A DNA stretch of 64,000 nt from JAYSYM01 sp964543475 (GTDB lineage Bacteria; Bdellovibrionota; Bdellovibrionia; Bdellovibrionales; JAMPXM01), in NCBI GenBank assembly GCA_964543475.1, contig CAZIYJ010000010.1, positions 1 through 64,000 of the forward strand, written 5' to 3'. Below, one piece after another: positions 9,723 through 18,935 of the stretch. Within the stretch, counting starts at the first letter, position 1. Each line of letters opens with the position of its first letter. Made by a program: the position numbers and the translations under genes. The notes under the pieces were generated by a model that did not search any database, was not told the DNA's origin, and saw nothing but the letters and a program-made list of their open reading frames with translations.

Positions 9723-10061
9723 ATGGATTTAGAGAAGTTTATTTATGAGTTAAAACCGTTTCTCTGTGTGGCAGTAGCGGTTTACGCTCTTCTACTTCCC
9801 AATCCATCGGTCATCGTCGTCGTCTGCGCGATCTTGCTGATCGCCGCTGGTGCATTGATTTTGCGAGCGAGAATGAAAGCTAGAAGCAAAGGAAAGGGCC
9901 TTGAAAAAATATTTTATGAGTTTCAACCCTTCATTTACATTGGTCTTGCCGCCTACGCGATCATCACTCAGCGAAACTCAAAACTTGCTGTGGTTTGCTC
10001 ACTGGTTTTATTCTTTTGTGCGGCAATGATTTTGAAGTGGCGCTCTGAATATCGCAAATAA
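9723..10061 (+). CDS. Small membrane protein made of two tandem repeats
   Basis: 112 aa. The ATG at 9723 is chosen because GGGGGA lies 7-8 nt upstream; a longer frame from 9672 overlaps rodA without a binding site. The protein is an internal duplication: residues 3-54 (LEKFIYELKPFL...) and 60-111 (LEKIFYEFQPFI...) align along their length, each with two hydrophobic segments and a basic end. So four membrane segments are predicted. No family is recognised. It sits 22 nt after rodA and before a terminator, so it is probably co-transcribed with the elongasome genes. Confidence 0.75.
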   Translation: MDLEKFIYELKPFLCVAVAVYALLLPNPSVIVVVCAILLIAAGALILRARMKARSKGKGLEKIFYEFQPFIYIGLAAYAIITQRNSKLAVVCSLVLFFCAAMILKWRSEYRK

Positions 10062-10066
10062 AAAAA

Positions 10067-10082
10067 CCGCTCTCTCGAGCGG
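10067..10082. terminator. Bidirectional terminator of the mre-rodA operon
   Basis: A 6-bp stem CCGCTC/GAGCGG with a TCTC loop, flanked by six A residues on the left and CTTTTATATTTT on the right, so it can act on both strands. It ends the operon running to 10061; the minus-strand trxA ends at 10155. Confidence 0.75.
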
Positions 10083-10154
10083 CTTTTATATTTTGTCTTC
10101 GACCATTATGCCTTCCATGCCTTCGAACTGCTCGGCATCATGGCTTCTTGCTTT

Positions 10155-10481
10155 CTAAAGGTGTTTGTTCAACACCGCTAAAATATTTTCTTTAGGATGA
10201 TTTCCGACAATTTGATCAACTTGCTTTCCGCCTTTGAACAAAATCAAAGTTGGAACGCCACGTACACCAAACTGTGCTGGAGTTGCTTGGTTCTCATCGA
10301 TATCCACTTTGTAAACTTTGAGTTTACCTTGGAACTCGCCCGCGATTTCTTCGAGCTTTGGAGCTAGCGCGCGACAAGGTCCGCACCACTCAGCCCAGAA
10401 GTCTACTAGTACCGGAGTGTCTGAATTTAAGACGTCTGCTGAAAAACCTGAATCTGTAGTGCTGAATGTATTGCTACCCAT
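10155..10481 (-). CDS. trxA: Thioredoxin
   Basis: 108 aa, the standard thioredoxin length. Active site W32-C33-G34-P35-C36, the cis-proline region RGVPTLILFKGG, and DFWAEWCGPCR context all match TrxA, the cytoplasmic dithiol reductant. The start is ATG 10481 with AGGAG 5 nt upstream; a longer frame to 10544 adds 21 residues not seen in the family. It is monocistronic here. Confidence 0.96.
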   Translation of the reverse strand: MGSNTFSTTDSGFSADVLNSDTPVLVDFWAEWCGPCRALAPKLEEIAGEFQGKLKVYKVDIDENQATPAQFGVRGVPTLILFKGGKQVDQIVGNHPKENILAVLNKHL

Positions 10482-10662
10482 GCGATCTCCTATCTGAAAT
10501 GAAAAATTAGTCGATCGCTGGCCCTTTGTCGACCTCGGAAACAAATTGAGACAAGATTGATCAAGGCTTCGCTAACGACTCTCTTTAAGATGCGTCTGAA
10601 TTGAGGAAAGGCAAGTGACCTGGTCTCTGGTCTAGCTCTCTGTGTTAACTACTCTAAACGCC

Positions 10663-10690
10663 TAAGATTTTCAGGTTCTCTGGCCGATAA
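10663..10690 (+). promoter_or_regulatory. Sigma-28-like promoter before the REC-DnaJ gene
   Basis: TAAGATTT, 12 nt, then GCCGATAA. The -10 element is an exact match to the FliA (sigma-28) consensus; the -35 is partial and the spacer is one longer than the usual 11. The box ends 7 nt before the ATG at 10698, so transcription would start at or next to the start codon, and no Shine-Dalgarno is visible. Confidence 0.5.
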
Positions 10691-10697
10691 AGTGTTG

Positions 10698-12644
10698 ATG
10701 CAAAAGAGTGAATTAAAAGTCCTCATAATCGATGATGACAAGAATCTCGGCAAGGCGCTGAGTGAGCTTGTTGATCGCACTGGATACAAAGCGATCCACG
10801 TCACTAAACCTGACGAGGCACTTTCACTTCTTAAAATTCAGACAGTTCACTTTGTTTTGATCGACTGCATGTTACCAAAAATGAACGGACGAGAACTCGC
10901 AGTTGCTATCAAAAAAGAACTCGGCCCAGAAGTTCCGATCGTTATGATGAGCGGAATCTACAAAGACAAGACATTCGTTAAAGAAACTCTACAAACAACA
11001 GGCGCGATTGCGTTCTTGGCAAAGCCTTTTGATCTCGATGCTCTCGCAAAACTACTCAACGAGAAATTAAAAGTTAATCTCGCATCTGATGAATCTGTTG
11101 CTCCACTTCCGGCACTGATGCGTAAAAATGAAATCACTCAAAAAGAACGAGTCAATGCAGTTAACGATTCAGATGTGATTCACGGCTTTGATCTTCCGTG
11201 GGTTTACAGTTTACTTATGCATCCATCTGTTAGTGGTCACCTCAACATTATTAATGCTGACGGAGAAGTTGCCGGCGTTGGGTTCGCGCAAGGGCAAATT
11301 GTACAAGTGAATCTTGCTGATTCAGAATCTTTCTTCGGAAGTTTACTGATAGAAAATGGTTTTATCGATTCACAAGACTTAAACGATGTTCTTGCGCGCA
11401 ACGGCGGGAAAACAAAACGAATTGGTGAAAAGCTCGTCGAAGCAAACGTACTAAGTCCTCATGCAATTGAAAGTATTGTCGCCGAACAGCTCGTGATTCG
11501 TTTGAGTAAAACGATTTCGAACACCTCTTTAAAAATTAATTTTGTTCGCTCATCTGATTTACGAGTTGAAGCATCGTTGACTCGGACTGAGTTCGCTCGC
11601 CTAGCAGATGACTGGGTGATGTCTAAGATCACTATGGATTGGCTAAAGGCGTCTTTTGTTCCGTGGATGAATTGCACAATTGCAAAAGGACCTGAGTACT
11701 CACCCACTCATCGCTGCCTCACGCTCCCGATATTAAGTAAAATGCCAAAGCTTCTTGATGAGTTAATTTCGGAAAAACCATTTGAAGAAATTTTGGCCGC
11801 TCATGAAGGACAAGAGGACTGGGTCTACCGTGCGGTTCAAGTTTTAATTCTTGCGCGAGTGGTGATCTTTGACCGCTCAGTTAAATCTTCGAACTATGAA
11901 CCTCAGCGCCGAAGATTGACTAAGCTCAATGAAGAATTAGCCAAGCAAAATCATTTTGAACGATTGGGTGTGAGTAATAAAGCTAAAGAAGGCGAAATTA
12001 AGCGTAACTATCTTGAGCTTGCGAAAGTTCTTCACCCCGACAAGCTTGCTCCAGATGCGCCAACCGATATTCGCGAACTCACTCGACAAGCGTTTGAGAA
12101 AATTAACCAGGCACACCAGGTTCTCATCAATGAGGCTGATCGTTCGACTTACGTACGAGAGCTTGAGCATGGAAGTGCTGAGTTAATCCTCCAGGCAGAA
12201 TCGCTCATTGATCAAGGGAAGCAGCACTTAACTAAAGGTGACATTCGTAAAGCGAATGAGATTCTTTCGGCAGCAGCTAAGTTAGCTCAGCCTTCTACCG
12301 AACTACGCCTCCTCTTGCTTTGGGCTAAACTTAAATCGCCTGAAACTGAAAAAAGTATCGATGCAATTAATAAGATTAAAGATTTGATGGCGGGAATTCC
12401 ACCCGAAGAACGCCACTCTTCAATGTTCTACTTTATCCGCGGTCTGATGTATCGCGTACAGGGTGATTACGCTAATGCAGTGAAGAGCGTGCAACACGCC
12501 GTTGCGATCGACTCTGATTTTATCGAAGCTCGACGTGAATTAAACGTCATTAAACTTCAGGCAAAAGAATCTTCACAGCCTACCGACATTATGAAAGCAG
12601 ACTTGAAAGATGTCGTTGGAATGCTCTTTAAGAAGAAGAAGTAA
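10698..12644 (+). CDS. Response regulator with PATAN, DnaJ and TPR-like regions
   Basis: 648 aa. Receiver domain (1-125) with acidic D12-D14, phospho-acceptor D56, S85 and K109. Then a DUF4388/PATAN-like region (about 145-290; SGHLNIINADGEVAGVGFAQGQI in pieces). A J domain (about 418-488) has the HPD motif at 446-448 and is followed by helical TPR-like repeats (about 495-625). A J domain stimulates Hsp70 ATPase, so the protein may link phosphorylation to a chaperone; that is inference. A GTG at 10692 would add two residues. No histidine kinase is adjacent. It is convergent with the next gene, 7 nt apart. Confidence 0.85.
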   Translation: MQKSELKVLIIDDDKNLGKALSELVDRTGYKAIHVTKPDEALSLLKIQTVHFVLIDCMLPKMNGRELAVAIKKELGPEVPIVMMSGIYKDKTFVKETLQTTGAIAFLAKPFDLDALAKLLNEKLKVNLASDESVAPLPALMRKNEITQKERVNAVNDSDVIHGFDLPWVYSLLMHPSVSGHLNIINADGEVAGVGFAQGQIVQVNLADSESFFGSLLIENGFIDSQDLNDVLARNGGKTKRIGEKLVEANVLSPHAIESIVAEQLVIRLSKTISNTSLKINFVRSSDLRVEASLTRTEFARLADDWVMSKITMDWLKASFVPWMNCTIAKGPEYSPTHRCLTLPILSKMPKLLDELISEKPFEEILAAHEGQEDWVYRAVQVLILARVVIFDRSVKSSNYEPQRRRLTKLNEELAKQNHFERLGVSNKAKEGEIKRNYLELAKVLHPDKLAPDAPTDIRELTRQAFEKINQAHQVLINEADRSTYVRELEHGSAELILQAESLIDQGKQHLTKGDIRKANEILSAAAKLAQPSTELRLLLLWAKLKSPETEKSIDAINKIKDLMAGIPPEERHSSMFYFIRGLMYRVQGDYANAVKSVQHAVAIDSDFIEARRELNVIKLQAKESSQPTDIMKADLKDVVGMLFKKKK

Positions 12645-12651
12645 GCCTAAC

Positions 12652-13713
12652 TTACTTGCGGAATAGAGCGCGCACAAACTCGCGCTTTTGAGCTAGCTCA
12701 GTCTCTGTCGAAATCAAATCAAGCTTAAGAATTTTTGCCTGACGCTTCATTTCTCCCTGTGGGATCACTTTGTCAGCAGGCTCATCGTGTGAACCTAAAA
12801 ATTGATCGTAACGCTTTGTTCGCTCGGTTACCTCGGCATTTGCAATTGCTGCCGCTCTTCGACCACTCACCTTCGAATTTGATTCAGTTGAAGCAGGCGT
12901 CGGAACATAACTCGCTGAGACTATCGGTGCAGCCGATTGCTTCCCAGATGGATCATAAGCAGCCCCCTCCTGCTGCTTCACTCCAGCTATATGCGTTGGC
13001 CCTTTCTGCGTATTGGTCCCTTGAAAATGATGAACACCCTTTGAAAAGGCGTCACCTGTTACGCTCTCAGAACTTGAAGCGTTTGCTTTAATTCCTGAAG
13101 CAATGGGTTGGCTATTCCCGCCTGAAATAATCGTGGAATCTATAGCCTCACGCATACCTCCACCACCACCAGTCACAGGGCGAGCGCCCTGACCGGCAAC
13201 TGGATTTCTAGAAGTCACGTGAACCATGCCAGAGTCTGAGCTCGGCATACTTTGTGTCGCAGCACCTTGGGGCGCGGAACCCTGTAGACGAACTCTCTTC
13301 TCCTCGGACATTTTTCCTGCGGCCATCCGGTTCAATTTATCTTGCAGAATCTTTTCGTCGAGACTACCCAGCTGCGCAAGCATGGCAATCAGCTTCGATG
13401 GATCAACTGGCATATCAAGAAATGCATCGACTGTATTTTTAAGCTCTGGCCCTTTAGGAGGCTGACCGACGGGATGAAGTAAAACCATTCGAGCTTGAGG
13501 AGCCAGCTTGCGAACTTTATGACTTAATGCGACCCCATCAACCGCGCGCGATTTCACTTGAGCCATCACTAAGTCAGGAAAAAATCCGAGAATTGCCGAC
13601 GGCACAGAAAGATCTTTGTTCAGAGACAAAACGTCGAAGCCGAGTCTCCGCAAGAGGCTCTCAAGAAACTCTAATTCGTTGTACTCGTCGATGACGAGCA
13701 TGATTTTTCTCAT
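12652..13713 (-). CDS. Pseudo-receiver protein with disordered C-terminal region
   Basis: 353 aa from ATG 13713; the frame extends further upstream but without a better start and towards a divergent gene. Residues 1-120 have the receiver fold pattern (MLVIDEYNELEFLESLLRRLG, then FPDLVMAQVKS). D9 and E10 are kept but the phospho-acceptor Asp is replaced by Q52, so phosphorylation is not expected. Residues about 150-310 are low-complexity Gly/Ser/Gln-rich, probably disordered, then a charged helical tail. Function unknown; a partner role near the receiver-DnaJ protein is only suggested by convergence. Confidence 0.7.
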   Translation of the reverse strand: MRKIMLVIDEYNELEFLESLLRRLGFDVLSLNKDLSVPSAILGFFPDLVMAQVKSRAVDGVALSHKVRKLAPQARMVLLHPVGQPPKGPELKNTVDAFLDMPVDPSKLIAMLAQLGSLDEKILQDKLNRMAAGKMSEEKRVRLQGSAPQGAATQSMPSSDSGMVHVTSRNPVAGQGARPVTGGGGGMREAIDSTIISGGNSQPIASGIKANASSSESVTGDAFSKGVHHFQGTNTQKGPTHIAGVKQQEGAAYDPSGKQSAAPIVSASYVPTPASTESNSKVSGRRAAAIANAEVTERTKRYDQFLGSHDEPADKVIPQGEMKRQAKILKLDLISTETELAQKREFVRALFRK

Positions 13714-13773
13714 GGCTAATAGTGTAGCTCCAAATCGCTTGCTTACATAGGGCCTGATTGCTAAAACTGTCTG

Positions 13774-14640
13774 ATGAAAATTAGTGGATTCACCGTTATC
13801 AAGAACGGTGTTTTGATGGGCTACCCGGTACTTCAATCAATTCGAAGCATACTACCGGTCGTAGACGAAATGGTGATTGGCGTTGGTCACTCAGAAGACG
13901 GCACTAAAGAGTTAATTCAAAGCATCAACGATCCAAAAATAAGAATCTTCGACAGCTTTTGGGACCCATCAAAAACCAAAGGCGGCCTTATGCTCAGCGA
14001 GAAAACCAACGAAGCCCTAGACCAATGTCAGAACGACTGGTGCTTTTATGTGCAAGCTGACGAAGTTATCCACGAAGAGGATCTTCCGAAAATTCGCGCT
14101 GCCGTCGAGAAATACGACTCAAAACCCGAGATCCAGGGCCTTCTATTTGATTATATTCACTTCTACGGCAGCTACAATACGATTGCGACATCACGTAAGT
14201 GGTATCGCAAGGAAGTTCGAATGGTTCGCAAGAGCACGGGAATACGCAGCCACAACGACGCACAGGGTTTCCGCGTACACGGCGAAAAACCGGTAGTTGC
14301 TCCTGTAGATGCCCGCGTTTTTCATTATGGTTGGGTAAAGCCACCTAAAATGATGGGTCAAAAAAGTAAACTTCTTGATCGTTGGTGGCATGGCGATAAA
14401 CGTGATAAAGATTATGATAACTTCGAGTATGCAAAGCAGTATGGACTTCGCAACTACACAGGCACTCATCCGCTCGTGATGAGAGACTTGGTAGCAGCGC
14501 AAGACTGGAAGTTTGATCCATCAAGACGACTCAGTGATTGGACGTCTAAAGATTTAAATCTGCTTGCAAGCGATGTGTTCGAAAGAACTTTCGGACATCG
14601 AATTGGTGAATATAAAAACTATCGACTGATCAAGAACTAG
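13774..14640 (+). CDS. Family 2-like glycosyltransferase
   Basis: 288 aa, no membrane helix. The N-terminus has the GT-A beginning (MKISGFTVIKNG, DEMVIGVGHSEDGT), followed by an acidic QADE motif (94-97) at the place of the DXD metal site. GT2 enzymes of this kind transfer sugars from nucleotide donors, often onto LPS or other surface glycans. It is followed 14 nt later by kdsA, which fits an LPS role. The acceptor and donor cannot be read from the sequence. Confidence 0.75.
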   Translation: MKISGFTVIKNGVLMGYPVLQSIRSILPVVDEMVIGVGHSEDGTKELIQSINDPKIRIFDSFWDPSKTKGGLMLSEKTNEALDQCQNDWCFYVQADEVIHEEDLPKIRAAVEKYDSKPEIQGLLFDYIHFYGSYNTIATSRKWYRKEVRMVRKSTGIRSHNDAQGFRVHGEKPVVAPVDARVFHYGWVKPPKMMGQKSKLLDRWWHGDKRDKDYDNFEYAKQYGLRNYTGTHPLVMRDLVAAQDWKFDPSRRLSDWTSKDLNLLASDVFERTFGHRIGEYKNYRLIKN

Positions 14641-14654
14641 AAAGGCCTTCGATT

Positions 14655-15557
14655 ATGATGACAGAGAGAACAGAAACTACCACGCTTCCAAAACGCGAAT
14701 TCGTTGTTAAAGGCGGACGCACAGATGTGAAGATCGGAACTGGTCACGGACTCGCAGTAATTTCTGGCCCATGCGTGATCGACTCTAAAGAATTAATATT
14801 CGAAGCTGCTCGTGCACTTGTTGATATCACTCAGCGCCTCGGCGTGCCGTGTATCTTCAAAAGCTCGTACGAAAAAGATAACCGCGGCTCAGAAAAAAAT
14901 TGGCAAGGCCCAATGGCCAACGAAGGTCTTAAAGTTTTAGCGGCCGTTCGCAAAGAATTCGGAATTCCAGTCCTCACCGACGTCCATCGTACAGAAGACG
15001 TTGAGCAAGTGGCGGAGTATGTTGATGTACTTCAAATCCCCGCTTACATGTGTCAGCAAACTTCTCTTGCAATCGCTTGCGGAAAAACTGGCAAAGCGAT
15101 CAACGTTAAAAAAGGTCAGTTCCTTGCTCCAGAAGGAATGGCGGGCGTAGTCGGAAAAATTCGCTCAACTGGCAATAGTAACATTCTCCTTACAGAGCGC
15201 GGTGCTAGCTTTGGCTACAACCGTTTAGTTGCAGACATGCGTTCAATTCCGTTGATGCAAGAAACTGGTACTCCAGCTTGCTTCGATGCAACTCATGTTG
15301 TGCGATTGTACGGAATCTCTTCTGCTGACCCTGCAGGTGGCGAGCCACGATTTGTTCCGCATTTAACTCTTGCGGCTGTTGCTGCCGGAGCTGATGCGCT
15401 CTTCCTTGAGACTCACCCGCGCCCAATGGAAGCAAAGTGTGATGCCGCTTCTCAACTGAACCTCAAGCACTACGAAGGTCTTTTGAAAATGTGCATCGAA
15501 GTTCGTAAGGCGATCGGCACTCCTGAAAACGTAGGATTGATGACTCCCGCTCGATGA
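14655..15557 (+). CDS. kdsA: 3-deoxy-8-phosphooctulonate (KDO-8-P) synthase
   Basis: 300 aa. It condenses PEP with arabinose 5-phosphate to KDO-8-phosphate for LPS inner core. Family motifs: ISGPCVID, CIFKSSYEKDNR, TDVHRTEDVEQVAEYVDVLQ, INVKKGQF, ERGASFGYNRLVADMRS and FLETHPRP. The Cys in GPCVID is at the position that marks the metal-dependent class, whereas E. coli KdsA has Asn there (from memory of the family). The stop overlaps the next ATG (ATGA), so kdsA and the LPS export permease gene are probably coupled. Confidence 0.95.
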   Translation: MMTERTETTTLPKREFVVKGGRTDVKIGTGHGLAVISGPCVIDSKELIFEAARALVDITQRLGVPCIFKSSYEKDNRGSEKNWQGPMANEGLKVLAAVRKEFGIPVLTDVHRTEDVEQVAEYVDVLQIPAYMCQQTSLAIACGKTGKAINVKKGQFLAPEGMAGVVGKIRSTGNSNILLTERGASFGYNRLVADMRSIPLMQETGTPACFDATHVVRLYGISSADPAGGEPRFVPHLTLAAVAAGADALFLETHPRPMEAKCDAASQLNLKHYEGLLKMCIEVRKAIGTPENVGLMTPAR

Positions 15558-16642
15558 GAATGCGCTTAGGTCTGCGATATGTTCTCGGAGAAATGATCCC
15601 GCCTTTTTTCTTAGGCGTGATCGTCTTCGTTTTCATCTTGTTGATGTTCCAGCTACTTAAGCTCACAGAATTCGTTCTTATTCATGGCGTAAAACTTAGC
15701 GTGATGCTCGAGATGATGGGCTACATGGCCACGAGCTTCTTGCCCATCTTGTTTCCGATGAGCCTTCTCTTCACCGTCCTTATGACTTACGGAAGACTCT
15801 CTGCCGATTCAGAAATCGTGGCTTTTAAAGCCGCTGGCTACAACATGTGGCACATCTCGTCGCCCGCGATACTTCTTAGCATTCTCGTCGGAGTATTATC
15901 TCTTCAAATGGCCCTCTACGTAGCTCCCTGGGGAAACCGTCAGTTCGAAGTGCTGTTCGCAAAGATTGGCTCGACCAAGCCGACTGCGGCAATTCGTGAA
16001 GGAATTTTCTCAGAAGGTTTCTTCAACATGGTCGTCTATGCGAACAAAGTTGATTCGAAACGAAATATTCTTTCTCAAGTTTTTATTTACGACGAACGAA
16101 ACGGCAGCACCGTGATCGCAAAGCAAGGAAGTCTCTTGCTTGATTCATCAAAACCTGGCCAAAACGCAGCACTTCGCTTAAGCGATGGAAGTATCCATCG
16201 AAGCTCTGAAGGTCGACATACAAAAATTGATTTCGCCAATTACGACGTTTATTTATCTGACCCAGCAAATGAAAGCTTCAGAGACAAATCTCCGCCGTCA
16301 CTGACCTTTGATGAATTAAAGCAAAAGCTTCGCGATACAACCTTGAAGCCTGAGCAAACTCGAACCTTCAAGGCCGAATTTCATCGCAGATTTTCAATTT
16401 CAACTGCGTGCTTTATCTTTGCTCTCATTGGGGTCGGCCTTGGAACGAGCACAAACCGAAGAAATGCACGCGGCGGCGGGATGGTAATTTGTCTTGCGCT
16501 TATCGTTGGCTACTGGATTCTCTACATCGTGGGCGACAGCCTTGCTAAGAATGGCACACTCACTCCCTGGGTTGGAATGTGGATGGCGAATTTCATATTC
16601 TCGATTGCCGCCGCCATCACACTCAAGCGTGCTTGGAACTAA
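15554..16642 (+). CDS. LptF/LptG family LPS export permease
   Basis: 362 aa. Three N-terminal and three C-terminal membrane helices enclose a periplasmic beta-rich domain, the layout of YjgP/YjgQ proteins. Typical pieces are LGEMIPPFFLGVIVFVF, FLPILFPMSLLFTVLMTYGRLSADSEIVAFKAAG (in parts) and the C-terminal FIFALIGVGLG. It forms the inner membrane part of the Lpt ABC system that extracts LPS. Whether it is LptF or LptG is not decidable here; the usual second copy is not next to it. Its end overlaps the convergent dprA end by 20 nt. Confidence 0.87.
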   Translation: MRMRLGLRYVLGEMIPPFFLGVIVFVFILLMFQLLKLTEFVLIHGVKLSVMLEMMGYMATSFLPILFPMSLLFTVLMTYGRLSADSEIVAFKAAGYNMWHISSPAILLSILVGVLSLQMALYVAPWGNRQFEVLFAKIGSTKPTAAIREGIFSEGFFNMVVYANKVDSKRNILSQVFIYDERNGSTVIAKQGSLLLDSSKPGQNAALRLSDGSIHRSSEGRHTKIDFANYDVYLSDPANESFRDKSPPSLTFDELKQKLRDTTLKPEQTRTFKAEFHRRFSISTACFIFALIGVGLGTSTNRRNARGGGMVICLALIVGYWILYIVGDSLAKNGTLTPWVGMWMANFIFSIAAAITLKRAWN

Positions 16643-17465
16643 TGTTCAGCAACGCAACAATGTCTAAATAATCTCTAATCGGAAACGCTCCGCCAAAAAT
16701 TAGATCTAAACTTCCTTGTGAACACGACATCGATGGTGCAGACGGAATGGTACAAACTGTCTTATTCATGCTTCCAGCAATTCCAGCCGTTAGCATCGAG
16801 CCACTTTTTCGACGAGCTTCGACAACAAAGATTAAGTCAGAGGACGCAACGATGAGTCGGTTCCTTTTAATAAAATGGAACTTTTTCATTTCGGTGTCGG
16901 GCGGCAATTCACTTACAAACCCTCCCCCACTCTCGACAATTAATTCTTTATATTTATTAAGATCTCGTGGGTAAAAGTTGCTTAATCCAGAGGGCAGATA
17001 AACAAGCGTAGGCTTGCCATGTCGAGCGGCTGCTAAATGCGCCGTTAAATCAATCCCTCGAGCTCCTCCACTGACAACCACACAATTTGTTTGATCAATG
17101 ATCACCGGAAGATTCTCTCCTAACCAATCCACCGCAAACCGACTCGGCTCACGACTTCCAACAATGGCAACTGACTTAAGCTTCGGCCAGTTTCCCTCAA
17201 GCGACAAAAAAAGTGGTGGTTCTTCTAGTTCAAAAAAGCCCTCAGGAAAAAGCCTGTGTCCGGGATAAAGAATTTGAATGTTTCGCATCTCACAATATGA
17301 AACAAGATTTTGTGCAGACTCTAAAGCACGTCTGCCATTTTCCTTAAAGAACTGTCGCGAATGTACACTTATGTTTTCAGAGGCGACCCCCTCTGAAGAT
17401 AGAGCTTTAAATTCTTCTATTGTCATCCATGGCATTTGCAGACTGAGCGCAGAGATTAATTCCAT
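16623..17465 (-). CDS. dprA: DprA/Smf family DNA-processing protein
   Basis: 280 aa from ATG 17465 (a TTG at 17483 would add six residues). Rossmann-like domain with VAIVGSREPS, VVSGGARGIDLTAHLAA, YLPSGLSNFYP and KFHFIKRNRLIVASSDLIFVVEARR in pieces, and SGSMLTAG. DprA binds incoming single-stranded DNA and loads RecA during natural transformation. It is shorter than many DprA proteins and ends soon after the core domain. comEC-like genes lie about 2.4 kb away, which supports a competence role. Confidence 0.9.
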   Translation of the reverse strand: MELISALSLQMPWMTIEEFKALSSEGVASENISVHSRQFFKENGRRALESAQNLVSYCEMRNIQILYPGHRLFPEGFFELEEPPLFLSLEGNWPKLKSVAIVGSREPSRFAVDWLGENLPVIIDQTNCVVVSGGARGIDLTAHLAAARHGKPTLVYLPSGLSNFYPRDLNKYKELIVESGGGFVSELPPDTEMKKFHFIKRNRLIVASSDLIFVVEARRKSGSMLTAGIAGSMNKTVCTIPSAPSMSCSQGSLDLIFGGAFPIRDYLDIVALLNISSKHA

Positions 17466-17570
17466 GTAACAGCAAACATGCAAATCTTAATCTCAAGCAG
17501 AATATAAAGTATTAGAACTGACTGATTTGTTGTCCGCAAAACGCGTCGAAATTAATTTCGCGGACAATTT

Positions 17571-18935
17571 CTATTTTATTTCAGAGTTTTTGATCTCGCG
17601 AGTTGTTGTCGCGCGAACTTCTGCAGCATCAATTTGCGGAGCAGGTCCGCCCGTTAAGTCTCCGAGACCAACTTCTTCAAGTGAACTGATAATCACTGCG
17701 GTCGCTAAGTCACCATCAACGTTTGCAACCTTCACCATCGCAACTGGGCGTCTCGCGGCTGGATAAAGTGTGCTTGGCGTACGAGTTTTGCGCACAGCCT
17801 CAACTGTTAGGATCTCGCCATCAGTAAGAGCTGTTTCCGAAGTTTTCAAATAAACCACCGATCCAAGACCGATCACTCGTCGAACTCGGTCAAATTCTCC
17901 GCCAACCACTGTCGCAACCGTTGAACTCACCGGGCGATCTAATGAAAAGTTAACTGTTGGAAGGTTGAGAGTTGTGACGACTGAATCTTTGCGAACCGGA
18001 TTAACTGATTCAGTAACAACCGCACGGTATACATTTCGTTCGGCATCGATCACGCCTTTAATTTTAATGCGACCACCAACTTCAAGAATTCGTCCCTTTG
18101 AAATTTCGTTGTTGCTCAACTTTCCTGTGTAAAAGAAAGTTGTGAACTCTTGCCCGACTTCTGCGGCTTGCGCAAGCTTCACCATCACGACCTGGGACGT
18201 TCCCGCAAATGCAGAGCCAGATTCCATCTCGGTGATTTTGCCAATTCCCTCTGGGACTTCTTGAAGAACCAAAAATGGAATCAGTTGCGGAGTTTGGGCG
18301 ACATTTCTATCTCTCATTTCGCTCACGTCTAATCCCGACTCATCGTAATCACCATAGACAGGCGGTTCGGGCATTTCAAATGACGGAGGAAGTGCTTTTA
18401 AAACTGGTGCCGAAAATTTTGTTGGCTTAGGGATCACAGGCTTTCCGTTGATCACACGTGGCTCGCCTGGATCAATGATGTCTTCATCATTGATATCGGG
18501 TCCAACGTACGTCGGCGCAGAAAGAACGACATCTTTCGTATCGACGACCGTGAAGACTGGAGCTTCGCCAACTGTGCCAGAAAGAAAGACGATACTTTTT
18601 CGAGGCAAAATTTCGTGCGGGTTTTGGATATTTCCATTCTCTGACCAAAGTTTCGGCCAGAAATGTCCGTCACCAAAAAAGGTCTTAGAAATATCCCAGA
18701 GCGTATCGCCGGTCTGAATTTTGTAACTTTCAGATCTGCGACTTCCGAGCACATTCAACCACTCAGACTCAGGAACAGGTTGAGAGTTAAACTTTTGATT
18801 GATGTCAAACATCTGAGACTCGAGTTGAGTGTCAGGAGAATCAAACCCCTCTTCTTGAGCTTTCAAGTTTGGGCTCAGAGCCAGGACAACTGCAAACAAG
18901 CTGATGCGAATCATGATGATGGTCTCTTTTGTCAT
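17571..18935 (-). CDS. LysM domain secreted protein
   Basis: 454 aa. Signal peptide (about 1-26, ends LKAQ), then one LysM motif around residues 70-117 (YKIQTGDTLWDISKTFFGD, NPHEILPRKSIVF). The remaining 330 residues are beta-rich and not recognised. LysM binds peptidoglycan glycan strands, so a periplasmic cell wall role is likely. The ATG overlaps the stop of the TPR gene upstream (18932-18935), so the two are probably coupled. Similar two-gene pairs (TPR plus LysM) suggest an envelope function, but the specific role is unknown. Confidence 0.82.
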   Translation of the reverse strand: MTKETIIMIRISLFAVVLALSPNLKAQEEGFDSPDTQLESQMFDINQKFNSQPVPESEWLNVLGSRRSESYKIQTGDTLWDISKTFFGDGHFWPKLWSENGNIQNPHEILPRKSIVFLSGTVGEAPVFTVVDTKDVVLSAPTYVGPDINDEDIIDPGEPRVINGKPVIPKPTKFSAPVLKALPPSFEMPEPPVYGDYDESGLDVSEMRDRNVAQTPQLIPFLVLQEVPEGIGKITEMESGSAFAGTSQVVMVKLAQAAEVGQEFTTFFYTGKLSNNEISKGRILEVGGRIKIKGVIDAERNVYRAVVTESVNPVRKDSVVTTLNLPTVNFSLDRPVSSTVATVVGGEFDRVRRVIGLGSVVYLKTSETALTDGEILTVEAVRKTRTPSTLYPAARRPVAMVKVANVDGDLATAVIISSLEEVGLGDLTGGPAPQIDAAEVRATTTREIKNSEIK

